Source: JANNVZ01 sp031418455
GTDB lineage: Bacteria; Bacteroidota; Bacteroidia; Flavobacteriales_D; Sanyastnellaceae
Assembly: GCA_031418455.1 (NCBI GenBank)
Contig: JANOXJ010000159.1
Coordinates: 1 to 38,906 of the forward strand
Length of the DNA: 38,906 nt
Direction: 5' to 3'
Position numbers and translations under genes: made by a program. Below the pieces are notes generated by a model. The model was given only the letters and a program-made list of their open reading frames with translations, did not search any database and was not told the DNA's origin. Positions within the stretch are counted from its first letter, which is position 1. Each line of letters starts with the position of its first letter. Below, one piece after another: positions 32,062-38,906 of the stretch.

Positions 32062-32834
32062 ACCAACCGCCTATTTTTTATGCAGCCATTCTGTTTGTAA
32101 GTGCACTAATAGGTGCTGGTATTTATTTACTTACAGAAAAGCAAACCAGCAAGGGCATAAAACTTTTGCTCTCCTTTAGTGCGGCTTATTTGCTGGGTCT
32201 TACCCTACTCCACCTGTTTCCTGAAATGTTTATGAGCGAAATAGCGCATGCGGGCTGGTATGTGCTTGGCGGTTTTATGCTCCAAGTAGTACTCGATTTT
32301 TTTTCGCACGGGGTGGAGCATGGGCATGCACACACCAACCACCAGCACCAAGGCACCCGCTTCTTATACACGGTGATGGCATCGCTGTGGATACATGCCT
32401 TTATAGAAGGAATGCCCTTTGGCGGAGTTATGGAAGGCCATGTGCACGCCCATGGACATGACCATGCGCATGGGGCCGCAGGCCACGATCATCGCAACTC
32501 GCTGCTCGTAGGCATATCGCTGCATAAAATAACTGAGTCACTTGTATTTACCGCCCTGCTCGTAAGCGCAGGACTTTCCAAAAAAAGAGCTCTTATGTGG
32601 CTGGTATTATTTGCTCTTGTAGCCCCGGCAGGCGCTTTTGCCCATTATTTTATAGGTGAAAATGGTATAGCCAACATAGCTGACCTTACCCCTAAAGTTA
32701 CTGGTGTTCTTATAGGAATACTGCTACATGTGTCCACCACCATTATTTTTGAAAGTGAGGAAGGACATAAGTTTAACTGGATGAAATTTGGCAGCATTTT
32801 ATTAGGAATAGCAATGGCTGCGGCCATTGCATAA
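32058..32834 (+). CDS. ZIP-family divalent metal transporter
   Basis: The 258-residue inner membrane protein has about eight helices. The signature helix IV region has LVGISLHKITESLVFTALLV with the family's His and Glu, and the loop between helices III and IV is His-rich (HGVEHGHAHTNHQHQ and HVHAHGHDHAHGAAGHDH, about 94-150), suited to bind zinc. It imports Zn2+ or similar divalent metals into the cytoplasm. It starts inside the methyltransferase stop codon; that neighbour does not explain metal transport, so the pairing may just reflect shared expression. Confidence 0.9.
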   Translation: MNQPPIFYAAILFVSALIGAGIYLLTEKQTSKGIKLLLSFSAAYLLGLTLLHLFPEMFMSEIAHAGWYVLGGFMLQVVLDFFSHGVEHGHAHTNHQHQGTRFLYTVMASLWIHAFIEGMPFGGVMEGHVHAHGHDHAHGAAGHDHRNSLLVGISLHKITESLVFTALLVSAGLSKKRALMWLVLFALVAPAGAFAHYFIGENGIANIADLTPKVTGVLIGILLHVSTTIIFESEEGHKFNWMKFGSILLGIAMAAAIA

Positions 32835-32922
32835 ACCATTGGTGCCTTCCTATCAGGGGTGATGTTCACTTTTGAATGTTGGTATTACTCATTGCGATTG
32901 AGCACATTGGACAAATTTTCTG

Positions 32923-32930
32923 TATTTTTG
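32923..32930 (+). promoter_or_regulatory. Candidate -7 promoter box (TATTTTTG) for the STAS protein gene
   Basis: TATTTTTG fits TAnnTTTG exactly. A TTG at 32898-32900, 22 bases upstream, could be the -33 element. The leader would be about 20 bases. Confidence 0.45.
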
Positions 32931-32950
32931 ACCAAAACCATCATTATCAC

Positions 32951-33313
32951 ATGAAATTCGAAATTGAAGACAAAGACAAAGTAACTGTCATAAGAACAAA
33001 GGTTGAAAAACTTGATGCCATTCACGCTCCTGAATTAAAGAGCGAAATTGTTCTAATAAATAAAGAAGGCAAAAAGAACATAGTTATAGACCTTAGCGAA
33101 ACACGCTATATAGACTCGTCTGGCCTTAGCGCTGTGCTTGTGGCTAACAGACTATGTAGGGATAGTAACGGTTCGTTTGTAATGTGTGGGCTGCAAGCTT
33201 CGGTTCAAAAACTGATAACTATTTCACAATTGGACCCAATCTTGAAAATAACCCCAACCTTGAATGAAGCCATAGATTTGGTGTACATGGAAGAGGTAGA
33301 GCGCGACATTTAA
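32951..33313 (+). CDS. STAS-domain protein, anti-sigma factor antagonist type
   Basis: The 120-residue single STAS domain opens MKFEIEDKDKVTVIRTKVEK and contains NIVIDLSETRYIDSSGLSAVL (43-63), with Asp55 and the candidate phosphorylation serines Ser56 and Ser57. Such proteins bind or release anti-sigma kinases depending on phosphorylation. No kinase, phosphatase or sigma factor is beside it. The frame is open from 32876, but the ATG at 32951 starts right at the domain and follows the promoter-like box. Cytoplasmic; partner unknown. Confidence 0.87.
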   Translation: MKFEIEDKDKVTVIRTKVEKLDAIHAPELKSEIVLINKEGKKNIVIDLSETRYIDSSGLSAVLVANRLCRDSNGSFVMCGLQASVQKLITISQLDPILKITPTLNEAIDLVYMEEVERDI

Positions 33314-33337
33314 GACGAATATCATTACTTTTTTTGC

Positions 33338-34144
33338 ATGAAAAAAACATTACTTATTGCGGCCATTACTATGGCATCGGTAAACTTTGCTACTGCACAA
33401 TGTAACCCTGCTGACCACGATTGGGCAGGCGCTACTTATGGTGTATCTCCTGACCCCAATGCTGGCGAAACTTTTGTAGATGGCGTTTTGGGTCAGTCAT
33501 ATGCCGATATAGTATATGTAAAAGCACCTACTACAGCAGGCGAAGTAGATAGTGCATACAAGGACCTTAACTTAGCTATAGACTCGCTTAGCCTTGACAG
33601 TATTACTATTTTCAATGGCTTGGTAGATGTATCGCTAACTAATATTGGCTTATATATTAGCTGCAACAATTTAGGCGTTTCGCCAAACGCTTGCATGTTT
33701 ATGCCTGGTGGTTCTTATTGTGGCGATATTTGGGGCACTCCCACCTCAGCGGGCACTTTTCCGGTAAAAATTTACACCACAGTTTTTGTCACATTTGGAA
33801 TATTCCCTCAGGGCATAGGCTATGTTTTTGACAATTATACCTTAACCATAGTGGACCCGGCCAACAGTGTGAGCGAAGTAGCACCGAATCTCACCGGACT
33901 TAAGAATTGGCCTAACCCGGCTAACGACAATACGCAAATAAGCTTTAGTCTGGAACAAAGCGAAAAAGTAAACATAGAAGTGCGCAACTTGCTTGGTGCT
34001 GTGGTGTATACCAAAGCTATTAATGCAAAAAGTGGTGATAACACTTTGGTTATAGAAACCAATAACTTGAGCGAGGGTGTTTACTTATACTCTGTGAAAG
34101 CCGGTGATAATAAATACACTAAAAAATTGATAGTGCAGCGCTAG
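33338..34144 (+). CDS. Secreted protein with T9SS sorting domain, Cys-containing
   Basis: The 268-residue protein has a signal peptide (MKKTLLIAAITMASVNFATA then QCNPADHDW). The middle is unrecognised, but four cysteines suggest disulfides (Cys22, ISCNN, NACMF, GSYCGD). The last 75 residues are a T9SS sorting domain: LKNWPNPANDNTQISFSL, VNIEVRNLLGAVVYTKA, LSEGVYLYSVKAGDNKYTKK and the basic end LIVQR. It begins 24 bases after the STAS gene. Likely surface or extracellular; function unknown. Confidence 0.82.
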   Translation: MKKTLLIAAITMASVNFATAQCNPADHDWAGATYGVSPDPNAGETFVDGVLGQSYADIVYVKAPTTAGEVDSAYKDLNLAIDSLSLDSITIFNGLVDVSLTNIGLYISCNNLGVSPNACMFMPGGSYCGDIWGTPTSAGTFPVKIYTTVFVTFGIFPQGIGYVFDNYTLTIVDPANSVSEVAPNLTGLKNWPNPANDNTQISFSLEQSEKVNIEVRNLLGAVVYTKAINAKSGDNTLVIETNNLSEGVYLYSVKAGDNKYTKKLIVQR

Positions 34145-34176
34145 AAACATTGCCACTTACATAAAACATAAATTTA

Positions 34177-34210
34177 AAAAGGCCGCTGTAAATACAGCGG
34201 CCTTTTGTTT
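34177..34210 (+). terminator. Intrinsic terminator after the T9SS protein gene
   Basis: A perfect 14-bp stem AAAAGGCCGCTGTA / TACAGCGGCCTTTT around AA spans 34177-34206, then GTTT. It also can stop transcripts from the minus strand, where the small gene ends about 35 bases away. Confidence 0.82.
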
Positions 34211-34240
34211 TGTTCGGGAGTTTTGTATGCGTGCTGTTGC

Positions 34241-34369
34241 TCAGTTAAGGCAGTGGCTAAAGTCATCAAAACCCCACTCTTTTATGTGAAGTCGGATGTT
34301 TTCAAATCTCTTGAGATTGATGCGCACTTTGCACTTCTTGCTTACGCGAGTAAATTTTTTCTTGTTCAT
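34241..34369 (-). CDS. Small basic protein of 42 residues, unrecognised
   Basis: An ATG at 34369 opens a frame ending at TGA (34241-34243). The product begins MNKKKFTRVSKKCKVRINLK and ends KEWGFDDFSHCLN. It is basic at the N-terminus and has a mixed, protein-like C-terminus with Trp, aromatic residues and two cysteines. It has no signal or membrane helix. It fills a gap otherwise empty between two terminators and has a structured leader. I do not recognise a family; small basic proteins of this kind may bind RNA or DNA, which is only a guess. Confidence 0.5.
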   Translation of the reverse strand: MNKKKFTRVSKKCKVRINLKRFENIRLHIKEWGFDDFSHCLN

Positions 34370-34376
34370 TAGGATG

Positions 34377-34412
34377 TTAGGTTATGAAGCTAATTTCAAC
34401 GACATAACCTAA
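34377..34412 (-). promoter_or_regulatory. Inverted repeat in the leader of the 42-residue gene
   Basis: Perfect 10-bp arms TTAGGTTATG (34377-34386) and CATAACCTAA (34403-34412) flank a 16-base spacer. They lie 8 to 43 bases upstream of the ATG. They could be a dimeric regulator's operator or an mRNA hairpin. The left arm overlaps no coding sequence. Confidence 0.4.
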
Positions 34413-34436
34413 AATAAAGTTGCATTTTTATGCAAC
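34409..34436 (-). terminator. Likely terminator after the GRAM-like gene
   Basis: On the minus strand a 7-bp stem GTTGCAT / ATGCAAC with an A4 loop (34419-34436) is followed by TTTATTTT. It starts 10 bases after the stop of the GRAM-like gene. The tail overlaps the inverted repeat of the small gene's leader. Confidence 0.6.
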
Positions 34437-34445
34437 AGCCAAAGA

Positions 34446-34757
34446 TTAGGCCATTTGATGGGCAGAGGCTAATATGCGCTCGCTCCAAGCCTTGCGGTCG
34501 TCTACTATAAAGTTTTCTATGCCTCCATCTTTTAGCAACAATGCCAAACCATTGGGGTTTATAAGCAATGTTTTAAAAAACTCCACATTAGAAACCGAAC
34601 TTAAGACTAACTCCAAATGATGGTTGTAGTGCGCTACCGAGTTGGTATTAAAAAGAATGCGCATATTGGTAAGTATTAGAGTACCACCAACCGCTATATA
34701 GTTCTGAAAATGGCTTGCGCCTTCTTCGTAAATTATTACTTCTCCTTCTTTTAGCAT
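34446..34757 (-). CDS. GRAM/PH-like domain protein, small
   Basis: The 103-residue protein has one GRAM-type pattern: LKEGEVIIYEEGASHFQNYI, then GGTLILTNMRILFNT, HHLELVLSSVSNVEFFKT and GLALLLKDGGIENFIVDDRK with the terminal helix AWSERILAS. The TLILTNMRILF strand pair is the best sign. GRAM and bacterial PH-like domains bind lipids or proteins at membranes; here the ligand is unknown and there is no signal or membrane helix, so it is cytoplasmic. Single-domain forms like this are common and poorly characterised. Confidence 0.68.
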   Translation of the reverse strand: MLKEGEVIIYEEGASHFQNYIAVGGTLILTNMRILFNTNSVAHYNHHLELVLSSVSNVEFFKTLLINPNGLALLLKDGGIENFIVDDRKAWSERILASAHQMA

Positions 34758-34886
34758 CTGCTTGAATATTTATTGAATCAAGAAATTTTCTAAAAACGGG
34801 TGCGAAAATAGTGCCGCTATTGGATGTATAAGGCTTTCATTTGTCCAATATTGCAATCCTTAACAAGAGACAACCAAAAAAGTTCA

Positions 34887-35597
34887 ATGAAAAACATACT
34901 TATAACAGGTGCCAGCAGTGGCATAGGGGCAGCTACAGCCCGCATGGCAGCCTCTCAAGGGCATAGACTAATGCTGCTAGCGCGCAACGAAACCAAACTG
35001 AACGAATTAAAAAAAGAATTGGGCCAGCATACGGAGACAGCCACCTGCGATGTTAGGGACTACGACCGTGTAAAAGAACTGACCACCCAATTTGCCTCTA
35101 AACATGGGCAAATAGATGTGCTTGTGAATAATGCAGGTGTTGGTTTTTTTGACAAGGTAGCCACAGGCAAAATAGAAGAGTGGCATGAGATGACAGACAT
35201 AAATGTGAAAGGATTGCTTAACTGCCTGCACGCTGCCTTGCCTTTTCTTTTGGAAAGCAAAGGGCAAGTAATAAATATAGGTAGTGTGGCCTCGCACCTT
35301 GTGTTTCCAAACTCCGGAGTGTACTGCGCAACTAAACATGCTGTGTTTGCCATAAGCGAAAGCATTCGCATGGAACTGGCAGACCAGGTGCGGGTAACTA
35401 CTATAAGCCCCGGCAGTGTAAACACGCCTTTTGTGGAGCGCACTACCAACGAGGCCATGCTGCGCGAGTACAAAGATTATTTTGCTGCCGGCCTATCGCC
35501 ACAGCTGGTAGCTGAGCAAATAATGCATGCTATAAACTGCCCTGAAGGAAGTGTAATAAGCGAAATAATAGTGCGACCCAGCCGCGCTGTGAAGTAG
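34887..35597 (+). CDS. Short-chain dehydrogenase/reductase
   Basis: The 236-residue protein is a classical SDR: cofactor motif TGASSGIG at 7-14, structural NNAG at 81-84, catalytic Ser133, Tyr146 and Lys150 (YCATK), and the NISPG-like TISPGSVNTPF segment after. It resembles the SDR group of 3-oxoacyl/3-hydroxy oxidoreductases; the Arg33 at the end of the second strand (LLARNE) suggests NADP(H). Substrate unknown. The start at 34887 places the TGxxxGxG motif at the normal position; the upstream extension has no family match. It converges on msrA with three bases between stops and no terminator visible. Confidence 0.88.
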   Translation: MKNILITGASSGIGAATARMAASQGHRLMLLARNETKLNELKKELGQHTETATCDVRDYDRVKELTTQFASKHGQIDVLVNNAGVGFFDKVATGKIEEWHEMTDINVKGLLNCLHAALPFLLESKGQVINIGSVASHLVFPNSGVYCATKHAVFAISESIRMELADQVRVTTISPGSVNTPFVERTTNEAMLREYKDYFAAGLSPQLVAEQIMHAINCPEGSVISEIIVRPSRAVK

Positions 35598-35600
35598 GTA

Positions 35601-36314
35601 TTACTTCGTTAGCAGTTCGCCAAATTTCTTTTTGAATTTGTCCACCTTTGGCTTTACTACCATTTGGCAATAAGGCTGCTCGCCATGCAGAGCGAAGTAA
35701 TCGTTATGATAATCTTCTGCCGCATAAAACACGCTAAAGGCTGTCACTTCTGTTACAACAGGATCAGTCCAGTTGCCACTTTCATTAGCTGCTTTTAAAG
35801 CCAGCTCAGCCATTGCTTTTTGCTGCGCATTGTGGTAATAAATAGCGGAGCGGTATTGGGTGCCCACATCGCCACCTTGTCGGTTTAGGGTGGTAGGGTC
35901 GTGTACTTCAAAAAACACTTCTAACAACTGGGCATATGAAACTACCCGCGGGTCAAAAGTAATTTGACATACTTCGGCATGGCCGGTACTACCTGTGCAT
36001 ACCTCTTTGTAACCAGGGTTTTTGACTGTGCCACCGCTGTAGCCGCTTTGCACTTTTGATACTCCATTTATGCCGCTGTATACCGCCTCTACACACCAAA
36101 AACAACCTGCACCAAACGTGGCCAGTTGCACAGTGTCGTTGCCAGAAGTTGTATCGTTTGCCATGTCTTTATTGGTTGTGTCGTTCATCATATCTGTTAA
36201 GTTCAATTTTTTGTCGGAGTGGGTAGCACCGGTATTGGAGCATGCCACTATACCGAGTGCAAGCATACTGAAAGACCAAATATTTATTACTGTTTTTAGT
36301 GTCATTTTATTCAA
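35601..36314 (-). CDS. msrA: Peptide-methionine (S)-S-oxide reductase MsrA, predicted lipoprotein
   Basis: The 237-residue protein has a lipoprotein signal ending at Cys25 (LALGIVAC-SNT), a linker of about 40 residues rich in Asp, Asn and Thr, then the MsrA domain: FGAGCFWCVEAVYSG with catalytic Cys71, SGYSGG, GSTGHAEVCQITFDP, FFEVHDPTTLNRQGGDVGTQYRS and the C-terminal part. It reduces methionine S-sulfoxide in oxidised proteins; the lipid anchor places it in the envelope, protecting exported proteins. Bacteroidota often have such periplasmic MsrA forms. Reductant and MsrB partner are not in the window. The first or the fourth codon (MNKMTLK) may start it. Confidence 0.93.
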   Translation of the reverse strand: MNKMTLKTVINIWSFSMLALGIVACSNTGATHSDKKLNLTDMMNDTTNKDMANDTTSGNDTVQLATFGAGCFWCVEAVYSGINGVSKVQSGYSGGTVKNPGYKEVCTGSTGHAEVCQITFDPRVVSYAQLLEVFFEVHDPTTLNRQGGDVGTQYRSAIYYHNAQQKAMAELALKAANESGNWTDPVVTEVTAFSVFYAAEDYHNDYFALHGEQPYCQMVVKPKVDKFKKKFGELLTK

Positions 36315-36374
36315 AGTATTGATTTATGTAATTTCATATACGTCCAAAGTACTCATTTGGATTGCGCGTAACAG

Positions 36375-36426
36375 CTATCAAAAAAACAAAAATACACAAC
36401 ACTTTTACCAAGGTAAGCGTGTTGTG
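36375..36426 (-). terminator. Intrinsic terminator after the 82-residue membrane protein gene
   Basis: Arms CACAACACTTTTACC and GGTAAGCGTGTTGTG (36395-36426) pair at 13 of 15 positions, or 15 with wobble pairs. On the minus strand they are followed by a T-rich tail (TTTTTGTTTTTTT). It lies about 30 bases after the stop. Confidence 0.72.
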
Positions 36427-36457
36427 CATTGTATAAATAACCAATCTACTATTTTGT

Positions 36458-36706
36458 TCAATCTACAGAGCTGCGTTGCTGCTGCTCCGGCTGGCGCACG
36501 GGTTTTTGGTTGCTGCCAAAAAGCGCATTAATAATGTAAATAACTACTCCACTAATAACAATGATAATAAGCGATTGAATTGTTTTGCCGAGATATTGAC
36601 GAAGAAAACCCCAATCAATAACATCCCAAATGCCTAACAGAGCCATTATGGTAATAACCACAACCAGTGAGGAAAGTACCCAAACGAAAATATTGCGTGT
36701 GTTCAT
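36458..36706 (-). CDS. Small two-helix membrane protein, function unknown
   Basis: The 82-residue protein has two membrane helices (about 5-27, FVWVLSSLVVVITIMALLGIW, and 43-62, SLIIIVISGVVIYIINALF) and a hydrophilic, Gln/Pro-rich tail (NQKPVRQPEQQQRSSVD). No motif is recognised. It lies 106 bases downstream of the PspC gene on the same strand and may belong to the same stress-related transcription unit. The gap carries no evident terminator. Confidence 0.65.
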   Translation of the reverse strand: MNTRNIFVWVLSSLVVVITIMALLGIWDVIDWGFLRQYLGKTIQSLIIIVISGVVIYIINALFGSNQKPVRQPEQQQRSSVD

Positions 36707-36812
36707 TTTTGTGTTCTTTTGTTTTATAGTAATTAAAGAGAATGCGAAAATTTTATATTGTTGTGTCTGTGTTGTTGCAAATTATCTTAATCAAATATGA
36801 TGCTCAAATTTC

Positions 36813-38447
36813 TTAGTTCCTCTCTTTCACTTCTTTCTTTATAGAAAGTTTGCCATCATCTATTTTAATTGTAACCTCTTCTGAAGCTTGAGTTGTATCA
36901 TCCCTTATTTCCTCTTCCATCTGCTCCCAATCTGGCATTTCCTCCTTCTCCAGGCCATCATCTTCCATGCGCAGCACTTCACCGTCTCGGTCGTACCAGC
37001 TTATGTGCCGCAGGCCCTGGCCCATATGCACATAGTTGCCTATGGGCACATATATTGTCACATCTATATTTTGCCCACGGTATCTATCAGTTTCAGGAGT
37101 GGTAAAGTATGACGACAGATTTACTGAATCTTTGCTTGCAGCATAATCATACATCATGTTTTTGCAAAACGTGCGTGCTTCCTCATTGTTCCTGCCCTGA
37201 CTTGCTTTTATTATTTCTACTTTATAATCCTTAGCACGGGTAGGTTCAAACTGTACGCTCAAAGGTTCGCCATAATATATTTTTCCATTCACTATTTTCA
37301 CCAAATCGCCAAATTCATCATCATGGCGGCTGCTGCGTGCAAAAAGCGAATCTGTCAATACATTCACATACAAAGTATCGGCAGGAGTAGCTTCCAAGAC
37401 TGCTGTAGTTTTTATATCTGCTCCGCGGCTAAACTGTTTGGCTGTGCTAATGCCACCGTACATGCAAAGGGCCACGCCTATTACAAACAATGCGAATAGC
37501 GAAATACCAAATCCTTTGATACGCTTAGGTGTGGAAGTAATAAGGCGCACACCCACATATATAAGGGCTACCGCAGGCGCACCTATAGCCAATGCTGCAC
37601 CAAGGGCCAACATCCACATAGTACCATCGTTGGCAAACACAAGTTGGTTCAGTGTATCAAATCCATTTTGACCATAGCCAAAAAAATCGAAATCGCTCAT
37701 GATAATGGCACTTAAAAGCCCAAGCAAAAGCCCAAAACCGGCCAGCATGACTATAAAGCCGAATAGTATACCGAGTATTCTGCCCAGCTCCGACTTGGTG
37801 CCATGTGCAGCGTTTTTAATACTATGCGCTGCTTTTTGACCGTATTTATTTACACGGTCGGCAGCGGCTTTGGCCTCATCGTTTACCATGCGGGTTATGT
37901 TGTTTATGTCCACTGACTCACCACGCATTTTTAATTTTTCGGCAGTGGACTCGGCCTTTGGGACCAACGCCCAGAATAATATATAACCCAGTATAGCAGT
38001 GCCACCACTTATTAGAAATATGGCAACCACAATTAAACGAATAACAATTGGGTCTACAGCAAAGTAATGGCTAAGTCCTGCGCATACACCGCCCACTATT
38101 TTATCATCCTCATCGCGGTATAGTTTGCGCTGTGCATGGCGAGTACCGCTATTGGTCTGTTTGTTTTGTTGTGCATCTTCCGATTCTACTTTGTAGTCTT
38201 CCGGCTGGCCCATTATGCCTATCACTTCATCCACATCCGAAGCCATTACTACGTTTTTGCGCTCGTTCATGCGCTCGTTAAATAGCTCGGCTATACGCAC
38301 TTCTATGTCTTGCATTATTTCCTCGGCTGCAGGGTCGCCCACAAAGTTGGCCTTTATGCTGTCCAAATATTTTCGGAGTTTCAGAAATGCATCTTCTTCT
38401 ATGTTGAAGACACTTCCTCCAAGGTTTATTGATATGGTCTTATTCAT
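36813..38447 (-). CDS. PspC-domain membrane protein
   Basis: The 544-residue protein begins with a cytoplasmic regulatory part (MNKTISINLGGSVFNIEEDA, then IEVRIAELFNERM, about 1-85) typical of Bacteroidota PspC proteins. The PspC domain itself is at about 106-165 (RKLYRDEDDKIVGGVCAGL, then membrane helix to LFWALVP). Three or four more hydrophobic segments lie at about 225-330. A C-terminal, beta-rich domain lies outside (about 350-490), ending in an acidic, Glu-rich tail. PspC-type proteins sense or answer envelope stress. The PadR regulator gene lies 13 bases upstream on the same strand, so the two are one operon, as is common in this phylum. Confidence 0.88.
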   Translation of the reverse strand: MNKTISINLGGSVFNIEEDAFLKLRKYLDSIKANFVGDPAAEEIMQDIEVRIAELFNERMNERKNVVMASDVDEVIGIMGQPEDYKVESEDAQQNKQTNSGTRHAQRKLYRDEDDKIVGGVCAGLSHYFAVDPIVIRLIVVAIFLISGGTAILGYILFWALVPKAESTAEKLKMRGESVDINNITRMVNDEAKAAADRVNKYGQKAAHSIKNAAHGTKSELGRILGILFGFIVMLAGFGLLLGLLSAIIMSDFDFFGYGQNGFDTLNQLVFANDGTMWMLALGAALAIGAPAVALIYVGVRLITSTPKRIKGFGISLFALFVIGVALCMYGGISTAKQFSRGADIKTTAVLEATPADTLYVNVLTDSLFARSSRHDDEFGDLVKIVNGKIYYGEPLSVQFEPTRAKDYKVEIIKASQGRNNEEARTFCKNMMYDYAASKDSVNLSSYFTTPETDRYRGQNIDVTIYVPIGNYVHMGQGLRHISWYDRDGEVLRMEDDGLEKEEMPDWEQMEEEIRDDTTQASEEVTIKIDDGKLSIKKEVKERN

Positions 38448-38460
38448 GATAATTGGTTAT

Positions 38461-38787
38461 TTAAGGTTTTTGTGTTCTTTTTACTGCTTCAGACAATTCG
38501 TCCCAAGTCTTTTTTAATTCGCCATGAAATTTCTTTCCAACTGGTGTAATGGCGTAGTACTTGCGCGGTGGCCCTTGCAGGCTTTCTTCCCAGCGGTAGT
38601 TCAGTAGCTCCTCATTCTTCAATCGTGTGAGCAGTGGGTACAGTGTTCCTTCTACTACTATCAACTTTGCATCTTTCAATGCAGATAAAATATCAGAAGG
38701 ATATGCCTCGCCACGCTGCAACACGCTCAAGATGCAGAACTCCAGCACCCCTTTGCGCATTTGAGCTTTTGTGTTTTCTATATCCAT
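38461..38787 (-). CDS. PadR-family transcriptional regulator
   Basis: The 108-residue protein is a PadR-type winged helix-turn-helix: MDIENTKAQMRKGVLEFCIL, SVLQRGEAYPSDILSALKDA, VVEGTLYPLLTRLKNEELLN and GPPRKYYAITPVGKKFHGEL, with the winged-helix strand pair in the last segment. It is of the short subfamily without the second C-terminal domain and probably dimerises by its last helix. It is expected to repress its own operon with the PspC gene in response to an unknown signal. The promoter lies in the last 119 bases; I see no certain operator. Confidence 0.92.
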   Translation of the reverse strand: MDIENTKAQMRKGVLEFCILSVLQRGEAYPSDILSALKDAKLIVVEGTLYPLLTRLKNEELLNYRWEESLQGPPRKYYAITPVGKKFHGELKKTWDELSEAVKRTQKP

Positions 38788-38906
38788 GGTGTATGGGTGT
38801 TATTATTTTTTTACTTAATAATTAAAATAATTCTTGTTTAAGAACAACACATTAAAGCAAGTAAGCGTGCCACATGATGCTGTGCTGTCATCCCCTATTA
38901 CCTCCG

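Noticed and set aside
36813..38787. PadR-PspC pair as a novel stress system
   Set aside because: This pairing is common and already recognised in Bacteroidota.
1..38906. CRISPR array, tRNA, rRNA, tmRNA, prophage or complete IS
   Set aside because: No regularly spaced repeats, no T-loop GTTCGANTC-type sequences in cloverleaf context, and no transposase or phage gene were seen.

Overview
The window is a contiguous piece of chromosome from a member of the Bacteroidota, probably a Chitinophagales/Sphingobacteriia-like lineage; the class is inferred. The evidence is as follows. Three secreted proteins end in type IX secretion (T9SS) sorting domains. Bacteroidota-type families are present: DUF4918/SMUG2, DUF4835, DUF3467, a Bacteroidota-type RNA polymerase omega subunit, and PadR-PspC pairs. 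Starts are rarely preceded by Shine-Dalgarno sequences, with rpsU as the striking exception. TAnnTT(T/C)G boxes resembling the Bacteroidota -7 promoter element lie just upstream of many starts. Coding density is high and gene junctions are often ATGA or TAATG overlaps. No tRNA, rRNA, CRISPR array, prophage or complete insertion sequence was seen.

Layout. 1-4.1 kb: truncated SMUG2-type uracil-DNA glycosylase, a T9SS cargo protein, a palindrome-rich MITE-like element, two unknown exported proteins and a lipoprotein alpha/beta hydrolase. 4.2-8.6 kb: glyceraldehyde-3-phosphate dehydrogenase; an overlapping upp / small membrane protein / yjjG-like nucleotidase operon (pyrimidine salvage and clean-up); DUF3467; an overlapping tatA/alkB pair. 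8.7-15.5 kb: two tandem KUP potassium transporters and a large secreted GH13 alpha-amylase. 15.6-22.4 kb: bamD, rpoZ, coaBC and DUF4835 (a frequent Bacteroidota order), an unknown exported protein, and convergent pheT. 22.4-23.0 kb: the only long stretch without a convincing gene. 23.0-26.3 kb (minus): hslR, long-chain acyl-CoA synthetase, PAP2 phosphatase and crcB. 26.4-28.5 kb: a Tat-exported flavin amine oxidase lipoprotein overlapping an outer-membrane-type protein gene. 28.7-30.2 kb: rpsU, a XerC/D-type recombinase and hpf, a translation and stress cluster. 30.3-34.8 kb: DUF423, a SiaC-like regulator, a methyltransferase overlapping a ZIP metal transporter, a STAS protein, a T9SS protein, an unannotated 42-residue basic protein and a GRAM-like protein. 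34.9-38.8 kb: short-chain dehydrogenase, MsrA lipoprotein, small membrane protein, and the PspC/PadR envelope-stress pair.

Most of the window is ordinary housekeeping and envelope biology, and I do not see a convincing new multi-gene defence or mobile system. The observations most worth following are: the nested palindromic element at 1698-1868; the replacement of the usual catalytic cysteine by serine in the CoaC half of CoaBC; the strong Shine-Dalgarno on rpsU, which fits the bS21-autoregulation model for Bacteroidota; a terminator placed directly on the start of the recombinase gene; the unrecognised 42-residue gene with an inverted repeat in its leader; and the membrane protein locked between upp and yjjG.
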